From Rutpela maculata (lineage: Eukaryota; Arthropoda; Insecta; Coleoptera; Cerambycidae): a stretch of DNA of 64,000 nt. The first letter of the stretch is position 1. Each line of letters starts with the position of its first letter. The notes beneath the pieces are model-generated. The model ran no database searches and was not told the DNA's origin. It worked only from the letters and a program-made list of their open reading frames with translations. Positions 22,011-31,560 of the stretch are shown here, piece after piece. Location: positions 27,540,234-27,604,233 of the forward strand of contig OW386293.2 of NCBI GenBank assembly GCA_936432065.2. Direction: 5' to 3'. The translations under genes were made by a program, and so were the position numbers.

Positions 22011-22472
22011 TGTTACACCCCTACCCCCATGTGAGTTTCCTACAAGTTGTATAAGTAATAGAAACTAAACAAGTTAGTTAGTTTGGTAATCGGCCCAGAG
22101 ATCGCGCGCGGTGTCAGAGCCGGGAAGTTGTAGAGCGCCTACTAGAAAGTGACAAATTGATCGAGAATATTCTGCTCCCTTCATTTTTGGGTATATAAAG
22201 ATATAAAGGCACGGAGAAGCCCAGAGTGGACAGTTTAGTACAGTTCACATGGTCAGATAGTTCAATTCAATTAGTGAAAACAGATCAAGGAGTAAACAAA
22301 GCGATAAAGAGACTGAAGTAGTGAATTATAGTACACAGTGTAATATTAGTAAAGTAATTATTTGTTGTAGTTAGTACGTAAGTTAATAAATTAGTGTTTA
22401 GTGTTACCCTGGTGTAATAATTTCCGGATCCACGATACAGGGTGTTTACAAAAGGGGTATAAACACGTAACA
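22011..22472 (+). mobile_element. Solo LTR (Ty3/Gypsy-like), ATAA target duplication
   Basis: 462 bp beginning TGTTACACCC and ending CACGTAACA, so TGTTAC/GTAACA are the terminal inverted bases. It is flanked by ATAA at 22007-22010 and 22473-22476. Inside are a TATA box (GTATATAAAG, 22191-22200) and an AATAAA signal at 22385-22390, in the order expected of U3-R-U5 on the plus strand. A 4-bp duplication suits Gypsy; 5 bp would be needed for Copia. No internal region remains. It ends 216 bp upstream of the TATA box of the following gene, in the same orientation. Confidence 0.88.
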
Positions 22473-22687
22473 ATAAGTGAAAGAGACGAGGTCAATTTTA
22501 GTTTACTGATACGATTATTTTATAGGATGATATTATTTTTTTAACCGATCTTCTCTTAAGTTAACATTCTTTGTATCTAGTTTCTCACATGGAAGGTATT
22601 TAGGTACTTTAGATAAATGCGTGAAATTAGTTTATTATCTACTGTTTTATCTACTAATGACTCTAGTTAGATTTGCATTATTTTCAG

Positions 22688-22727
22688 TATATAAGTCTGG
22701 CCCTACTAAACCAAATTCATCAGTTTC
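22688..22727 (+). promoter_or_regulatory. Core promoter: TATA box plus TCAGTT initiator
   Basis: TATATAAG at 22688-22695 is followed by an arthropod-type initiator TCAGTT at 22720-22725, placing +1 at A22722 about 32 nt after TATAAG. This spacing is right for RNA polymerase II. The GTAAGC donor 63 nt later supports transcription from here. Confidence 0.65.
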
Positions 22728-22784
22728 CTGGTATTCGTACTGGCAGCGAAAGAGTAGCATCTTAAATCAACAGCTGATTTACAG
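22722..22784 (+). other. Predicted non-coding exon 1
   Basis: 63 nt from the initiator to a consensus donor (TTACAG then GTAAGC, cut after 22784). It contains no ATG. The proposed partner acceptor is at 25888-25889 (TTTTTACAG), with a perfect TACTAAT branch site at 25866-25872. This exon is a prediction without transcript evidence. Confidence 0.6.
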
Positions 22785-25700
22785 GTAAGCAATTTTTAAA
22801 CATATTTTCTTATTAGAAGCTCTTATTTATATCACTGCTACGTTTCTCAGAAATACTGCTATTTTTTAAAATTAAAATAAATCTAAAGTTAGGTTAGTAA
22901 ATAATATTTGTTAATGTAGCAGCTCTTAAAACTTAAATTAATCAAATTTAAAAAGTAAAACTAAAATAGAAAAATGTCTATGGAAAATCACATTGATATT
23001 GAAATCTCGTTGGCCCATGAATTGAAGCCGGACCTGTACTTTCTGCCGTTCGCCATACGAAAAAATTAACATACATAGTTTTTTGTTGCAAATTTTATCA
23101 CAAACATGATGCATATGAGTTCTAGACCTTCAAACAGCAAAAAATTACGTCCACAAGGAGTCATTTTTTTCTTCCAATATCTACAAAATAAAGAAAAAGG
23201 GTGCAAAAAATGTATAGTGCAATAAAAAAAGTATTCTTTAAGGATTAATGACTAACTTAATGGGAATAGCTGTGTGTACATTACGTGCTTATATTATTAA
23301 GAAAAATTTTTACGAGTTATAACAACCCTGTATTGTTATTGCTTCTCACAACTGTAAAATGGCTAACGAAATGTACAAATCGAAAAAGCGATGACTTCGC
23401 ATTTAATTAAGGTTAGATTTTTTTGTGTTACAAACGATCGCAAAATTTTGCAATATTTTCATTTAAAATTAGTAAAACACAATCATTTTTCTATATAGAA
23501 ATAAAATTACTTCAATCTCCAATTATTCTTATCATTTCAGATCGCTACAATTTCCATTTCAATTGTTTCATTATTTAAAAATGTAATATTCTTGGCTTTA
23601 TTTATTTTAAAATTAATAAAAATGTAAAAGTGCAGCTTATTCCTTAATTTAAAAAAGTGAATTCACCTACATACAAGATTTACCATAACCAACACATATA
23701 TATATAGATACATTTTTACCCAGTCTTGTTTTATAAAGAATAGCACCAAAATTACTGTATCACCGAAAATTTACCATGACTTTCCAATTGATTTTTTCTT
23801 AAATTGCTTGTTGGATTTTAGTTGCTTTATTTTAACTCTTCTGGAATGTAAACCATGCTGATTCTTTGTAAAAAAATGGTCGTTTAATTACAAGACGATA
23901 CAATAAAACTATTTTTTTTTTCGAAAATTCAAAACACTTTTTAGAAATCACTAGCATCAAAATTAAAATCCAGTTTAGACACCATTATAGCCTCATCTTT
24001 TTCAAAATTTTCGGTTTTGAAATACTATTTTATCTCTATTACTAAGTTAATGAAAGATCAAAATGTTAGTTTTTTGCCACTAAACCTATTATAAATTTGT
24101 TTTCATAGCTACCCACTCAATAATTTCCAATGCATGACTTTAAATAGCGCTTTTTAATTGATCTCCGTAACAAGTGGGTACGCGTCATTTTGTTTTTTTT
24201 TATCTCTGCCATTTTGAACTATAGATTACCTATCTAATGACACTAAGTTTATTCGAATCAGTTAACTCTTTCAGGCACAAAAAATCATGCACAGAAATAG
24301 CTTCTGCTGCACGGGAATATTTTGTGGTAATTCATTTGTTTTTTTTTTGTTATTGGGGATTGCTAAGCAGTAAAATACACTTTAGTTACATTTGTGGAAA
24401 TTTATTTTTTGTTTTAAGTATATACCTTGGCGTGGTACCATATACACAGTATACACTACAGTGTACACTGTATACAGTGTGCAACAGATAAATTGAATAA
24501 ATTGAGTATCTCAATTATTGTGCATACTTATAAAAAATCCCGAGATATGTCGATTTTGGATTCTGAAATGACATCCTGCAACGTACAAAGTTCATCCCTA
24601 AATTCAACCCCCTTCGAGTGGTAGTTGCAACTCCTAAATTCTTAAATGGGAAGTAGGGGCTTGTGATACCTCATTTGAAAGGTCTTTTCATTCTCTATTC
24701 AAAAATGCCATGGTTTTAATATTTATTGAAAAAATTAACGGTAAAAAAATTAATTCATATGCTTAACGTAATTCGCTACAGCAAACTAAAAAAACTTAAC
24801 TTCAATCCAGTAAATATTCAAAATGAGTTCATTGAACATCTTGGCAGTATCCTAATCGTAAATAAAAATATCTTCTAACGTTTTCCAATATCTGAGGCGT
24901 GACCAACCTAACCACATCCGTTATTCTTCTTCTTAAGTCAGCTATATCGCGTGGCTTAGTTTTGTATAGCATAGTTTTCACATATCCCCATAGAAAGAAA
25001 TCTAAAGGTGTAAGATCGGGAGAACGTGCTGGCCATCCTACCGATCCCCGCCTCCCTATCCACCGACTTGGAAATTTTAAGTCGAGGTATTGCCGGACAT
25101 AGCATTTTTGAATAGAGAATGAAAGGACCTTTCAAATGAGATATCACAAGCCCCTACTTCCCATTTAAAAATTTAGTAATTGCAACTGCCATTCGAAGGG
25201 GGTTAAATTTAAGGATGAAATCTGTATGTTGCAGGATGTTATTTCGAAATCCAAAATCGATGTGTCTCGGGATTTTTTATAAATATACACAATAACTGAT
25301 ACTGAATTTATTCCATTTGGCTGTTCCACACTCTATACAGTATATACAGTTCATTATGCGTATGCAATATGCGGTACGTAATTTGCACCACCATACATTA
25401 AACGAGTCAGTTTGCATTAAACGAGTCAGTTTACATGGTTCAAACAGTGTTCCACCACGTCTGGAACAGTTAAGTAACAAAAAATTGCATCAAAAACAAA
25501 AATATTGGATCTTTTTTTACACTACGTATATCTCTCTTAATAACAAAGATAAAAAAGTGTGCCAAATACAAAAATATTAAGAAAATAAAAAGCTACAGTT
25601 ATGTAGGTTTAAACTACAATTTAGTATTGGTGATTACCACAAGTATTTTGAGTTATAAAAAACATAGCTTTATTGTTACGCCCTGTATTAAAGACAAACA

Positions 25701-25889
25701 CATTTATTACTTAAAATCGTTATGACTATATTCCAAAAGAGTGAACCAACAAAACAAAATAAAAAAATTTTAAACCAGACAAACGGTTTTGTGGTGCGTT
25801 GATTTTAGTCAGCAGTGTATATAATTGAAATACAACATCAATAATGTGTAAGAATATTGGTTGGTACTAATGTTAATATATTTTTACAG
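22785..25889 (+). other. Predicted 5'-UTR intron
   Basis: GTAAGC...TACTAAT...TTTTTACAG. The intron is AT-rich and holds one internally deleted mariner relative (24475-25333). Otherwise 22.8-24.4 kb shows no gene. Confidence 0.6.
24475..25333 (-). mobile_element. Internally deleted mariner (DD41D-like) in intron
   Basis: Terminal inverted repeats CAGTGTGCAACAG... and (complement) GAGTGTGGAACAG... with TA outside (24473-24474, 25334-25335). Arms reach about 230 bp and include AAAAAATCCCGAGA and CCCCTACTTCCCATTT words. Between the arms, minus-strand translation at 24880-25100 gives WPARSPDLTPLDFFLWGYVK then ADLRRRITDVV, the C-terminal catalytic segment of a transposase of the same type as the one at 29523-30608. 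The rest of the transposase is deleted. Confidence 0.82.
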
Positions 25890-25987
25890 ATATTTCTTAA
25901 GCTAACGCCTTTCTGCCCAGCGGGAATAAAAAGGACACACGTTTAATTGTCACTAATTTTGACGATCTACCACAATCCAACGCTAAG

Positions 25988-27565
25988 ATGTCTGTAGGAC
26001 CTGATACCCGTTATAATTCCAATACATTTAGCATTTCCCCACATGACAACATCCTTCCAATACAAACGGACACTGGTATCATTCCGGAGACCCACAGGAA
26101 TTATCTAGTTTATAACATTGGCAGAACCGAGGTTTACGCCGAGTTAAAATATGGCACGAAGGTTATGTGGCATGGAATTGCAGATACTGCCACGATTATG
26201 CCAGGAGAAAAGAAGGTCCTTAACAATGGAGGAAGACCTTACTACGTTACAGGATTAAAGGTGTATAATAAGACTGACACGAGAGCTATAGTACATTGTG
26301 CCACATCAGACGACAAGTATTTTTTGTTCCACAGTAAAGAACATGGTGTTTTCGACGAACTTGAAAATAAAATACTGAAACAAGTATTCGCAATGGGTGT
26401 CAAATATATCCCATATGTTGGGTCAGGATTGTCAGGACTGATAAGCGCTTTCTGGCCCGAGAATAAGCCAAGCGTGTGGGAGCAAATCCAGGATAAGGTC
26501 AAAGCACTAGTAGACGAAAAAATTTTAGAAACAATTAGTGGAATTCTTAGTGGGGACCTAAGATATTACAAAGAGAGGATAACAACACTCATGCAGGAAA
26601 TTGATAATGGTGGAACTCCGGAAGACCTTAGGGTGCACTACATGAATATTGCTCAAGACTTAATTGGATTTGAGAATAAATTTATATTCGGGAAGGATAT
26701 TCATGACTACCAGAACGTTAACAAATTTGTTCTTCCCCATTATTCTGCGTTCATCTTGATGAAAGTGTCCTTCTACGTCATAGGAATTCAACGAAAAGAG
26801 CAGATTGGACTCACCGATGAGAACGTCAGGAATATTACATCTTATGCCGACAAAACAATACACGGTAACGATGGTGCCAACAAATATATCACCGATATGT
26901 ATAAAGAGCGAGTAGATCACGCTTACAATACACAATTCTCAGAGGATATGTATGACCAAATGATGAACGTTCGTACCTACATCGCTACACAAGGGCTTGA
27001 GTACATTCCAATTTGGAATAATATGCTTGAAAATCTTACGGATAATACCGAGGTCTACAACGATGTTATTTCCTACTCAACGTTTTATGGCAGGCAGACT
27101 GCAAACCTCATCAAGGAAGCCATTCCAGAAGAGCTATCTGAACCACTGACTCCTAAATTAATTGACGGTAAACGCAACAAAATAGCGACAATAGATTTCT
27201 ACATGTGGCGCATAAATAATGGTGCAGGTCCAGCGAAAATAGGCGGTATGAAGATATTCTTCGAAGATGGCGATAGTTATTCGATGGGTACTGAGAGTGG
27301 AGAAGTGCAGCAAATTGAATTCAATGGAGCTCTACTCAACAAGTTGGAAGTATTTGGTTCTGGTGCCTTAGATTATCTAGTTTTCCATTTCTCTGATGGA
27401 CGCACGCCAACATGTGGCACAAAAGATAATGATTATAATACAGTGTTCGAGCTGGAAGATCATCATATTGTTTCATTGTTTTTGGCTACTGACAACTATA
27501 GTTTGGGAGGACAGGCTGCGAATATGAGCGTATCCTATCAATTGATTAAAAAATCGCCAGAGTGA
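25988..27565 (+). CDS. Leptinotarsin / PirB / Cry domain-I-like protein
   Basis: A 525-residue uninterrupted frame (about 59 kDa). Residues 1-115 look beta-rich. Residues 121-350 resemble the helical pore-forming domain I of Cry toxins, with YIPYVGSGLSGLISAFWPEN then SVWEQIQDKVKALVDEKI (138-179), KFVLPHYSAFILMKVSFY (246-263), YITDMYKERV (300-309) and NVRTYIATQGLEYIPIW (327-343). Residues 400-520 resemble a jacalin-like beta-prism (GGMKIFFEDGDSYSMG, LLNKLEVFGSG, HIVSLF). Established: PirB of Photorhabdus and leptinotarsins (beetle haemolymph proteins, about 57 kDa, once described as JHE-like) share similarity with each other and with Cry domain I. The length fits that group. I see no signal peptide and only two Cys (104, 476). 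The start is the first ATG of the predicted spliced mRNA, with A at -3. Membrane action, a haemolymph location and bacterial ancestry are inference. The native role is unknown. Confidence 0.72.
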   Translation: MSVGPDTRYNSNTFSISPHDNILPIQTDTGIIPETHRNYLVYNIGRTEVYAELKYGTKVMWHGIADTATIMPGEKKVLNNGGRPYYVTGLKVYNKTDTRAIVHCATSDDKYFLFHSKEHGVFDELENKILKQVFAMGVKYIPYVGSGLSGLISAFWPENKPSVWEQIQDKVKALVDEKILETISGILSGDLRYYKERITTLMQEIDNGGTPEDLRVHYMNIAQDLIGFENKFIFGKDIHDYQNVNKFVLPHYSAFILMKVSFYVIGIQRKEQIGLTDENVRNITSYADKTIHGNDGANKYITDMYKERVDHAYNTQFSEDMYDQMMNVRTYIATQGLEYIPIWNNMLENLTDNTEVYNDVISYSTFYGRQTANLIKEAIPEELSEPLTPKLIDGKRNKIATIDFYMWRINNGAGPAKIGGMKIFFEDGDSYSMGTESGEVQQIEFNGALLNKLEVFGSGALDYLVFHFSDGRTPTCGTKDNDYNTVFELEDHHIVSLFLATDNYSLGGQAANMSVSYQLIKKSPE

Positions 27566-27715
27566 TCACTGGACCGACACTAAGTAAATCTTACAGTTAT
27601 TGTTATTTCAAATTTCGTAAAGTGGTATATGTATGTGTTAGTATATGTATACACAAATATATTCAGAGTATTGAAAATATATTCATATAATAAATGCTAT
27701 CTACTATCAGCTTTT
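27566..27715 (+). terminator. 3' UTR with AATAAA poly(A) signal
   Basis: After the TGA at 27563-27565, a short AT-rich UTR contains AATAAA at 27689-27694. Cleavage would fall near 27710-27715. The signal lies about 125 nt past the stop, compact and plausible. Confidence 0.7.
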
Positions 27716-28335
27716 TCGTTTCTTTTGTACCTATTAAAACAACTTTATATTATATAGAATTGTAGAATGAACAAGATCCAGATAAGGCTGTTGATATTTT
27801 CTACGATTTAAAAAACTATTGCCACGTTTTAACTCCCCTTCAAATTTCAGTGAAAATAAAGCCTAACAACAAATTAAATGTAGTTTTTATAAATCCAGAG
27901 GTTGTTACAAAAAAGCTGAAGTTGTTCGCTTGAATAATATTATTGAACTTTACCGAATTGTGATACTACAAAAGCAGAATTAAAACAAAAAAAAATTCGA
28001 ATATGAACAACTTATTATTAAATAAAAAAAAAACAAATAAATAGGGAGATTCTTGATTCGAACAACAAACAAAAACTACATGGAACATTAATAATAAAAA
28101 TACAAAAAATGCGATAAAAACGACGCTACTTCAATATCTCCTCAACGTGACAATAATTATTCTACTCAAATAGCGGGGAAATTATTAAATCAGATACCTA
28201 AACCTCATTCTACCTATATGCAATACTTACAGAATAGTATTAAAACAAGTTATTTTTTTCTTTATCCGGTTCTGGAATCAAAAGTACAAAATATATTAAG
28301 GTCGTAACCAAATTTATGAACATCTGCAAAAAAAT
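27716..28335. other. AT-rich spacer, no gene seen
   Basis: Poly(A)-rich DNA without motifs. The right part may be a decayed N-terminal extension of the LINE that becomes readable at 28336. Confidence 0.45.
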
Positions 28336-28801
28336 TAATTGTCGACTTGTCAGTCAGGTTTCAAAAAAAATCATAGTACAACTATATTAACTTAACACAC
28401 ATAGTTGATGATGTTATCAGAGAAATAGACAATGGAAAGTGCACTTGCCTGGTACTGCTGGATTTCTCAGAAGCTTTTAACATCCTTGATCATTCACTGC
28501 AGCTATCAAAATTACATTATTTTGGATATTCAGACATTTTACTGCAGTTAATGTCAACCTATCTTAAGGAACGTAGTCAATGTGTTGTTATGAATCAAAT
28601 GTCTCAATTTAAAACTTTAAAGGCAGGCATGCTACAAGGATCAATCCTAGGGCCACCACTATTTTCACTATATGTTTCAGATATATCTAAAGTTATTAAA
28701 AATACCATCCACTCTTCATCAATATACCGATGATTCGCAAATGTATTGTTCATTTGATCTAGCAGATAATAACTATATACAAATTAAGATCATTCGAGTA
28801 T
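28336..28801 (+). pseudogene. LINE reverse transcriptase, split by mariner
   Basis: Translation gives CQSGFKKNHSTT (RT motif 1), VLLDFSEAFNILDHSLQLSK, LLQLMSTYLKERSQCVVMNQ, KAGMLQGSILGPPLFSLYVS, then after a frameshift HQYTDDSQMYCSF (catalytic YxDD kept as YTDD). The frame breaks at the mariner insertion and resumes at 31171 with NKYAYNHNLKLNASKSQQ, the next expected segment. Further C-terminal sequence after 31240 is too decayed to follow. Confidence 0.88.
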
Positions 28802-28803
28802 TA

Positions 28804-31168
28804 TACAGGGTGTTTGGTAAGGCGATGCCGACCCTGAACACGGAGATGGAGGGGTTCATTTGGCATCTATATGACCAAACATACCTATATGAAAAATGCT
28901 ACGGTTTTTTTATATTACCGATTTTGTACTTTTTTAAAAAATCTCCATGTTTCATCATTTATTTAAGTATTACGTAGTAAATTTAACTTTTAATATCCTG
29001 AAATATTTTTTTTCTTCATCCTAAATACATAAACTTCCAACAAAACGAAAAAAATAAAAGTTTCCGTCGCCTATAAAAAAAAAATGACATTTGTTAGAAG
29101 AAAATTGTAATGGTAATTAAAAGTGTCGATTTTCGAAGTCTTACAAGTTTTTTTAAAAAAGTCATCCAGATATTACAATTACTTTTAAAACATCTCTATT
29201 GTATCTTATTTCAGTGGCAATATGATACATACCATCAAGTTTTATCAGTCACTAAAAATAGACAAAAGTCTATCACTCGGCAATAATTTTTCATTTAATC
29301 AAAAATTAAATATGCGAGTTCTTTCAACAAAAACAAAGCTATCGTTTCAAAAACAGTCAGAAACAGTCATTTGTTTGTTAATAATATCACTGACAGCTGT
29401 CAACGCGCACACTTTCGTATTTCTTGTGTTTTTAACGAAGTTTATAGCTATCCTTAGTGTTGTGTCATTTTGTACTGATAATTTGTTTTAAGTTTCTGAC
29501 ATATTGAGTAAAATTAATTTCAATGGCTACTTTTAGTAACCAAGAGTATGCTGACATACTCTTTTACTATGGAAAAGCAGATGGGAATGCTTACCTTGCT
29601 GCAAGATTGTATCATGAACGATTTCATCCACGTAGAAAGACTCCAGATCCGCGTGTATTCAGCAACACTTATCGCCGAATGGTGGAAACAGGTAATTTAC
29701 ATCAACATGAGCCAGCTGCAGGACCTGCACGCCATCACCCAGAAGATGACGAAAATATTCTAGCCGCATTTGCTGCTGATCCCACAACAAGCGTTAGAAA
29801 AGTGGCACAGCAACTTGGATTGTCAATTTGGAAGACTTGGTCACTAATGAATACAGAAAAGAAACATCCTTACCATTATACTTCAGTACAGGGCCTCGAA
29901 GAGGGCGACCCTTTACGAAGAATAGCATTTTGTCGCTTTTTATTGAATGCTGATATTGAGGACCCCCATTACTTAAAATCTATTCTTTGGACGGATGAAT
30001 CAAAATTCACCCGTGAAGGTATAACCAATTTTCATAATCTCCATTTTTGGGCAGACAAGGGCGACAACCCGCAAATGAAGAAACAAACTTCGTTTCAAAA
30101 TAAGTTTAGTGTCAATGTTTGGATGGGTGTAATTGCTGGACATGTCATTGGGCCTCATTATCTACCAGATAACCTGGACGGAGACGCTTACCTTGACTTT
30201 TTGCAGAACGATCTTCCTCCGCTCCTGGAAAATTTGCCAATTAACCTTCGCCACCGTATCATTTTCCAAAACGTCGGATGCCCAGCTCACTACCGGTTGA
30301 CAGTCCGCCAATTCTTAGATCAAACATATCCCGATCGATCGATTGGGCGTAGTGGACCTATTCTGTGGCCTGCAAGGTCCCCAGATTTAACGCCACTGGA
30401 CTATTACGTATGGGGTAAGATGAAGGAACTTGTATACAATGAGGAAATACAAAGCCGTGTTCAACTAGTGGCAAAAATAGAGGGAGCCGCTCTACAACTG
30501 CGACAAGAAATGAGGTTAAGGACAACTACTGTTGAAATTAGAAGACGGGCGAGGAAATGCATTAGAAATAATGGTTCTCATTTTGAACACCAAAAATATT
30601 TGTTTTAAATAAAGTTTTTTGAAATGATAGCTTTGTTTTTGTTGAAAGAACGCGCATATTTAATTTTTGATTAAATAAAAAATATTGCCGATTGATAGTC
30701 TTTTGTCTATTTTTAGTGACTGGTAAAACTTGATGGTATGTATGATATTGCCACTTAAAGAGGATACAATAGAGAAGTTTTAAAAGTAATTGTAATATCT
30801 TGATGACTTTTTTAAAAAAATTTGTAATACATCGAAAATCAATACTTTTAATTACCATTACAATTTTCTTCTAACAAATGTAATTTTTTTTTTATAGGCG
30901 ACGGAAACTCTTATTTTTTTCTTGTTTTGTTGAAAGTTTATGTATTTAGGATAAGGAAAAAAAAATAATTCAGAATATCAAAAGTTAAATTTACTATGTA
31001 ATACTTAAATAAATGATTAAACATGGAGATTTTTTAAAAAAGTACGAAATCGGTAATATAAAAAAAACCGTAGCATTTTTCATATAGGTATGTTTGATCA
31101 TATAGATGCCAAATGGCCCCCTCTATCTCCCTGTTCAGGGTCGGCATCGCCTTACCAAACACCCTGTA
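28804..31168 (+). mobile_element. Mariner-superfamily element with about 550-bp TIRs
   Basis: Ends TACAGGGTGTTTGGTAAGGC at 28804 and its complement ending 31168; TA dinucleotides flank both (28802-28803, 31169-31170). Inverted arms run about 28804-29353 and 30618-31168 and stay alignable throughout (for example GTTCTTTCAACAAAAACAAA near both inner ends). The right arm begins just after the transposase stop. It sits inside a LINE RT, whose reading joins across the element. Long TIRs and a full-length ORF indicate a comparatively young insertion. Confidence 0.93.
29523..30608 (+). CDS. DD41D-type mariner transposase, catalytic Asp missing
   Basis: A 361-residue open frame with an N-terminal HTH region (SNQEYADILFYYGKADGNAY, then NTYRRMVETGNLHQH), a second HTH (VRKVAQQLGLSIWKTW, 91-106) and an RNase-H-like core. 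Core motifs: SILWTDESKFTREG (Asp158), NVWMGVIAGHVIGPHYLP, HRIIFQNVGCPAHY, and WPARSPDLTPLDYYVWG (Asp293). The second catalytic Asp of FQQDG..AH is Val251 here (GTC codon, one base from GAC), so the enzyme should not cut DNA. There are 41 residues between position 251 and Asp293, the spacing of DD41D (rosa/Visitor-like) transposases. The ORF is otherwise complete with its own ATG after ATTTCA and a stop eight bases before the right TIR. Confidence 0.9.
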   Translation: MATFSNQEYADILFYYGKADGNAYLAARLYHERFHPRRKTPDPRVFSNTYRRMVETGNLHQHEPAAGPARHHPEDDENILAAFAADPTTSVRKVAQQLGLSIWKTWSLMNTEKKHPYHYTSVQGLEEGDPLRRIAFCRFLLNADIEDPHYLKSILWTDESKFTREGITNFHNLHFWADKGDNPQMKKQTSFQNKFSVNVWMGVIAGHVIGPHYLPDNLDGDAYLDFLQNDLPPLLENLPINLRHRIIFQNVGCPAHYRLTVRQFLDQTYPDRSIGRSGPILWPARSPDLTPLDYYVWGKMKELVYNEEIQSRVQLVAKIEGAALQLRQEMRLRTTTVEIRRRARKCIRNNGSHFEHQKYLF

Positions 31169-31170
31169 TA

Positions 31171-31560
31171 ATATTTAATAAATATGCATATAACCATAAC
31201 CTAAAATTAAATGCATCCAAATCACAACAGACCTGAAATGCAATAAATTAGAAATAAGTTGATAAACAATTCTCTTCCAGCAAATACTACCAGGGGCGTA
31301 CCATTAGAGTAACAGTATACCGCGTCAAATTAAATCAATTCAAAAATAATAAAAACTTGGATAAAATTGTTGCCCATTATTAGCTTGGTTTCAGTGCTAT
31401 TAAAATTTAAAAAATCTCATGCATGCTATAAGAACATACTGACTGTCTACACTTCACATCTGGTACGGCTCTGGTAAGGTTAAGGAATTTTATTAAAAAC
31501 GTTTAGGTCCGTAAGAATACGCAAAAAGTAGGCAAGAAATAATAACTCTGCAGAGAACAC
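31171..31560 (+). pseudogene. LINE continuation past mariner, decayed
   Basis: The first 55 bases continue the RT of 28336-28801 (LKLNASKSQQ). Beyond about 31240 only weak similarity to a LINE C-terminus can be imagined. Confidence 0.55.

Noticed and set aside
22719..25920. Acceptor at CTGCCCAG (25919-25920) instead of TTTTTACAG (25888-25889)
   Set aside because: Possible, but the upstream acceptor has the better polypyrimidine tract and a perfect branch site 17-23 nt before it; the protein is unchanged either way.
26242..26935. Minus-strand ORFs of 86 and 91 codons inside the leptinotarsin-like CDS
   Set aside because: They are shadows of the 525-codon plus-strand frame and have no motifs.
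29548..29763. 71-codon ORF inside the mariner transposase
   Set aside because: Overlaps the 361-codon frame in another phase; shadow.
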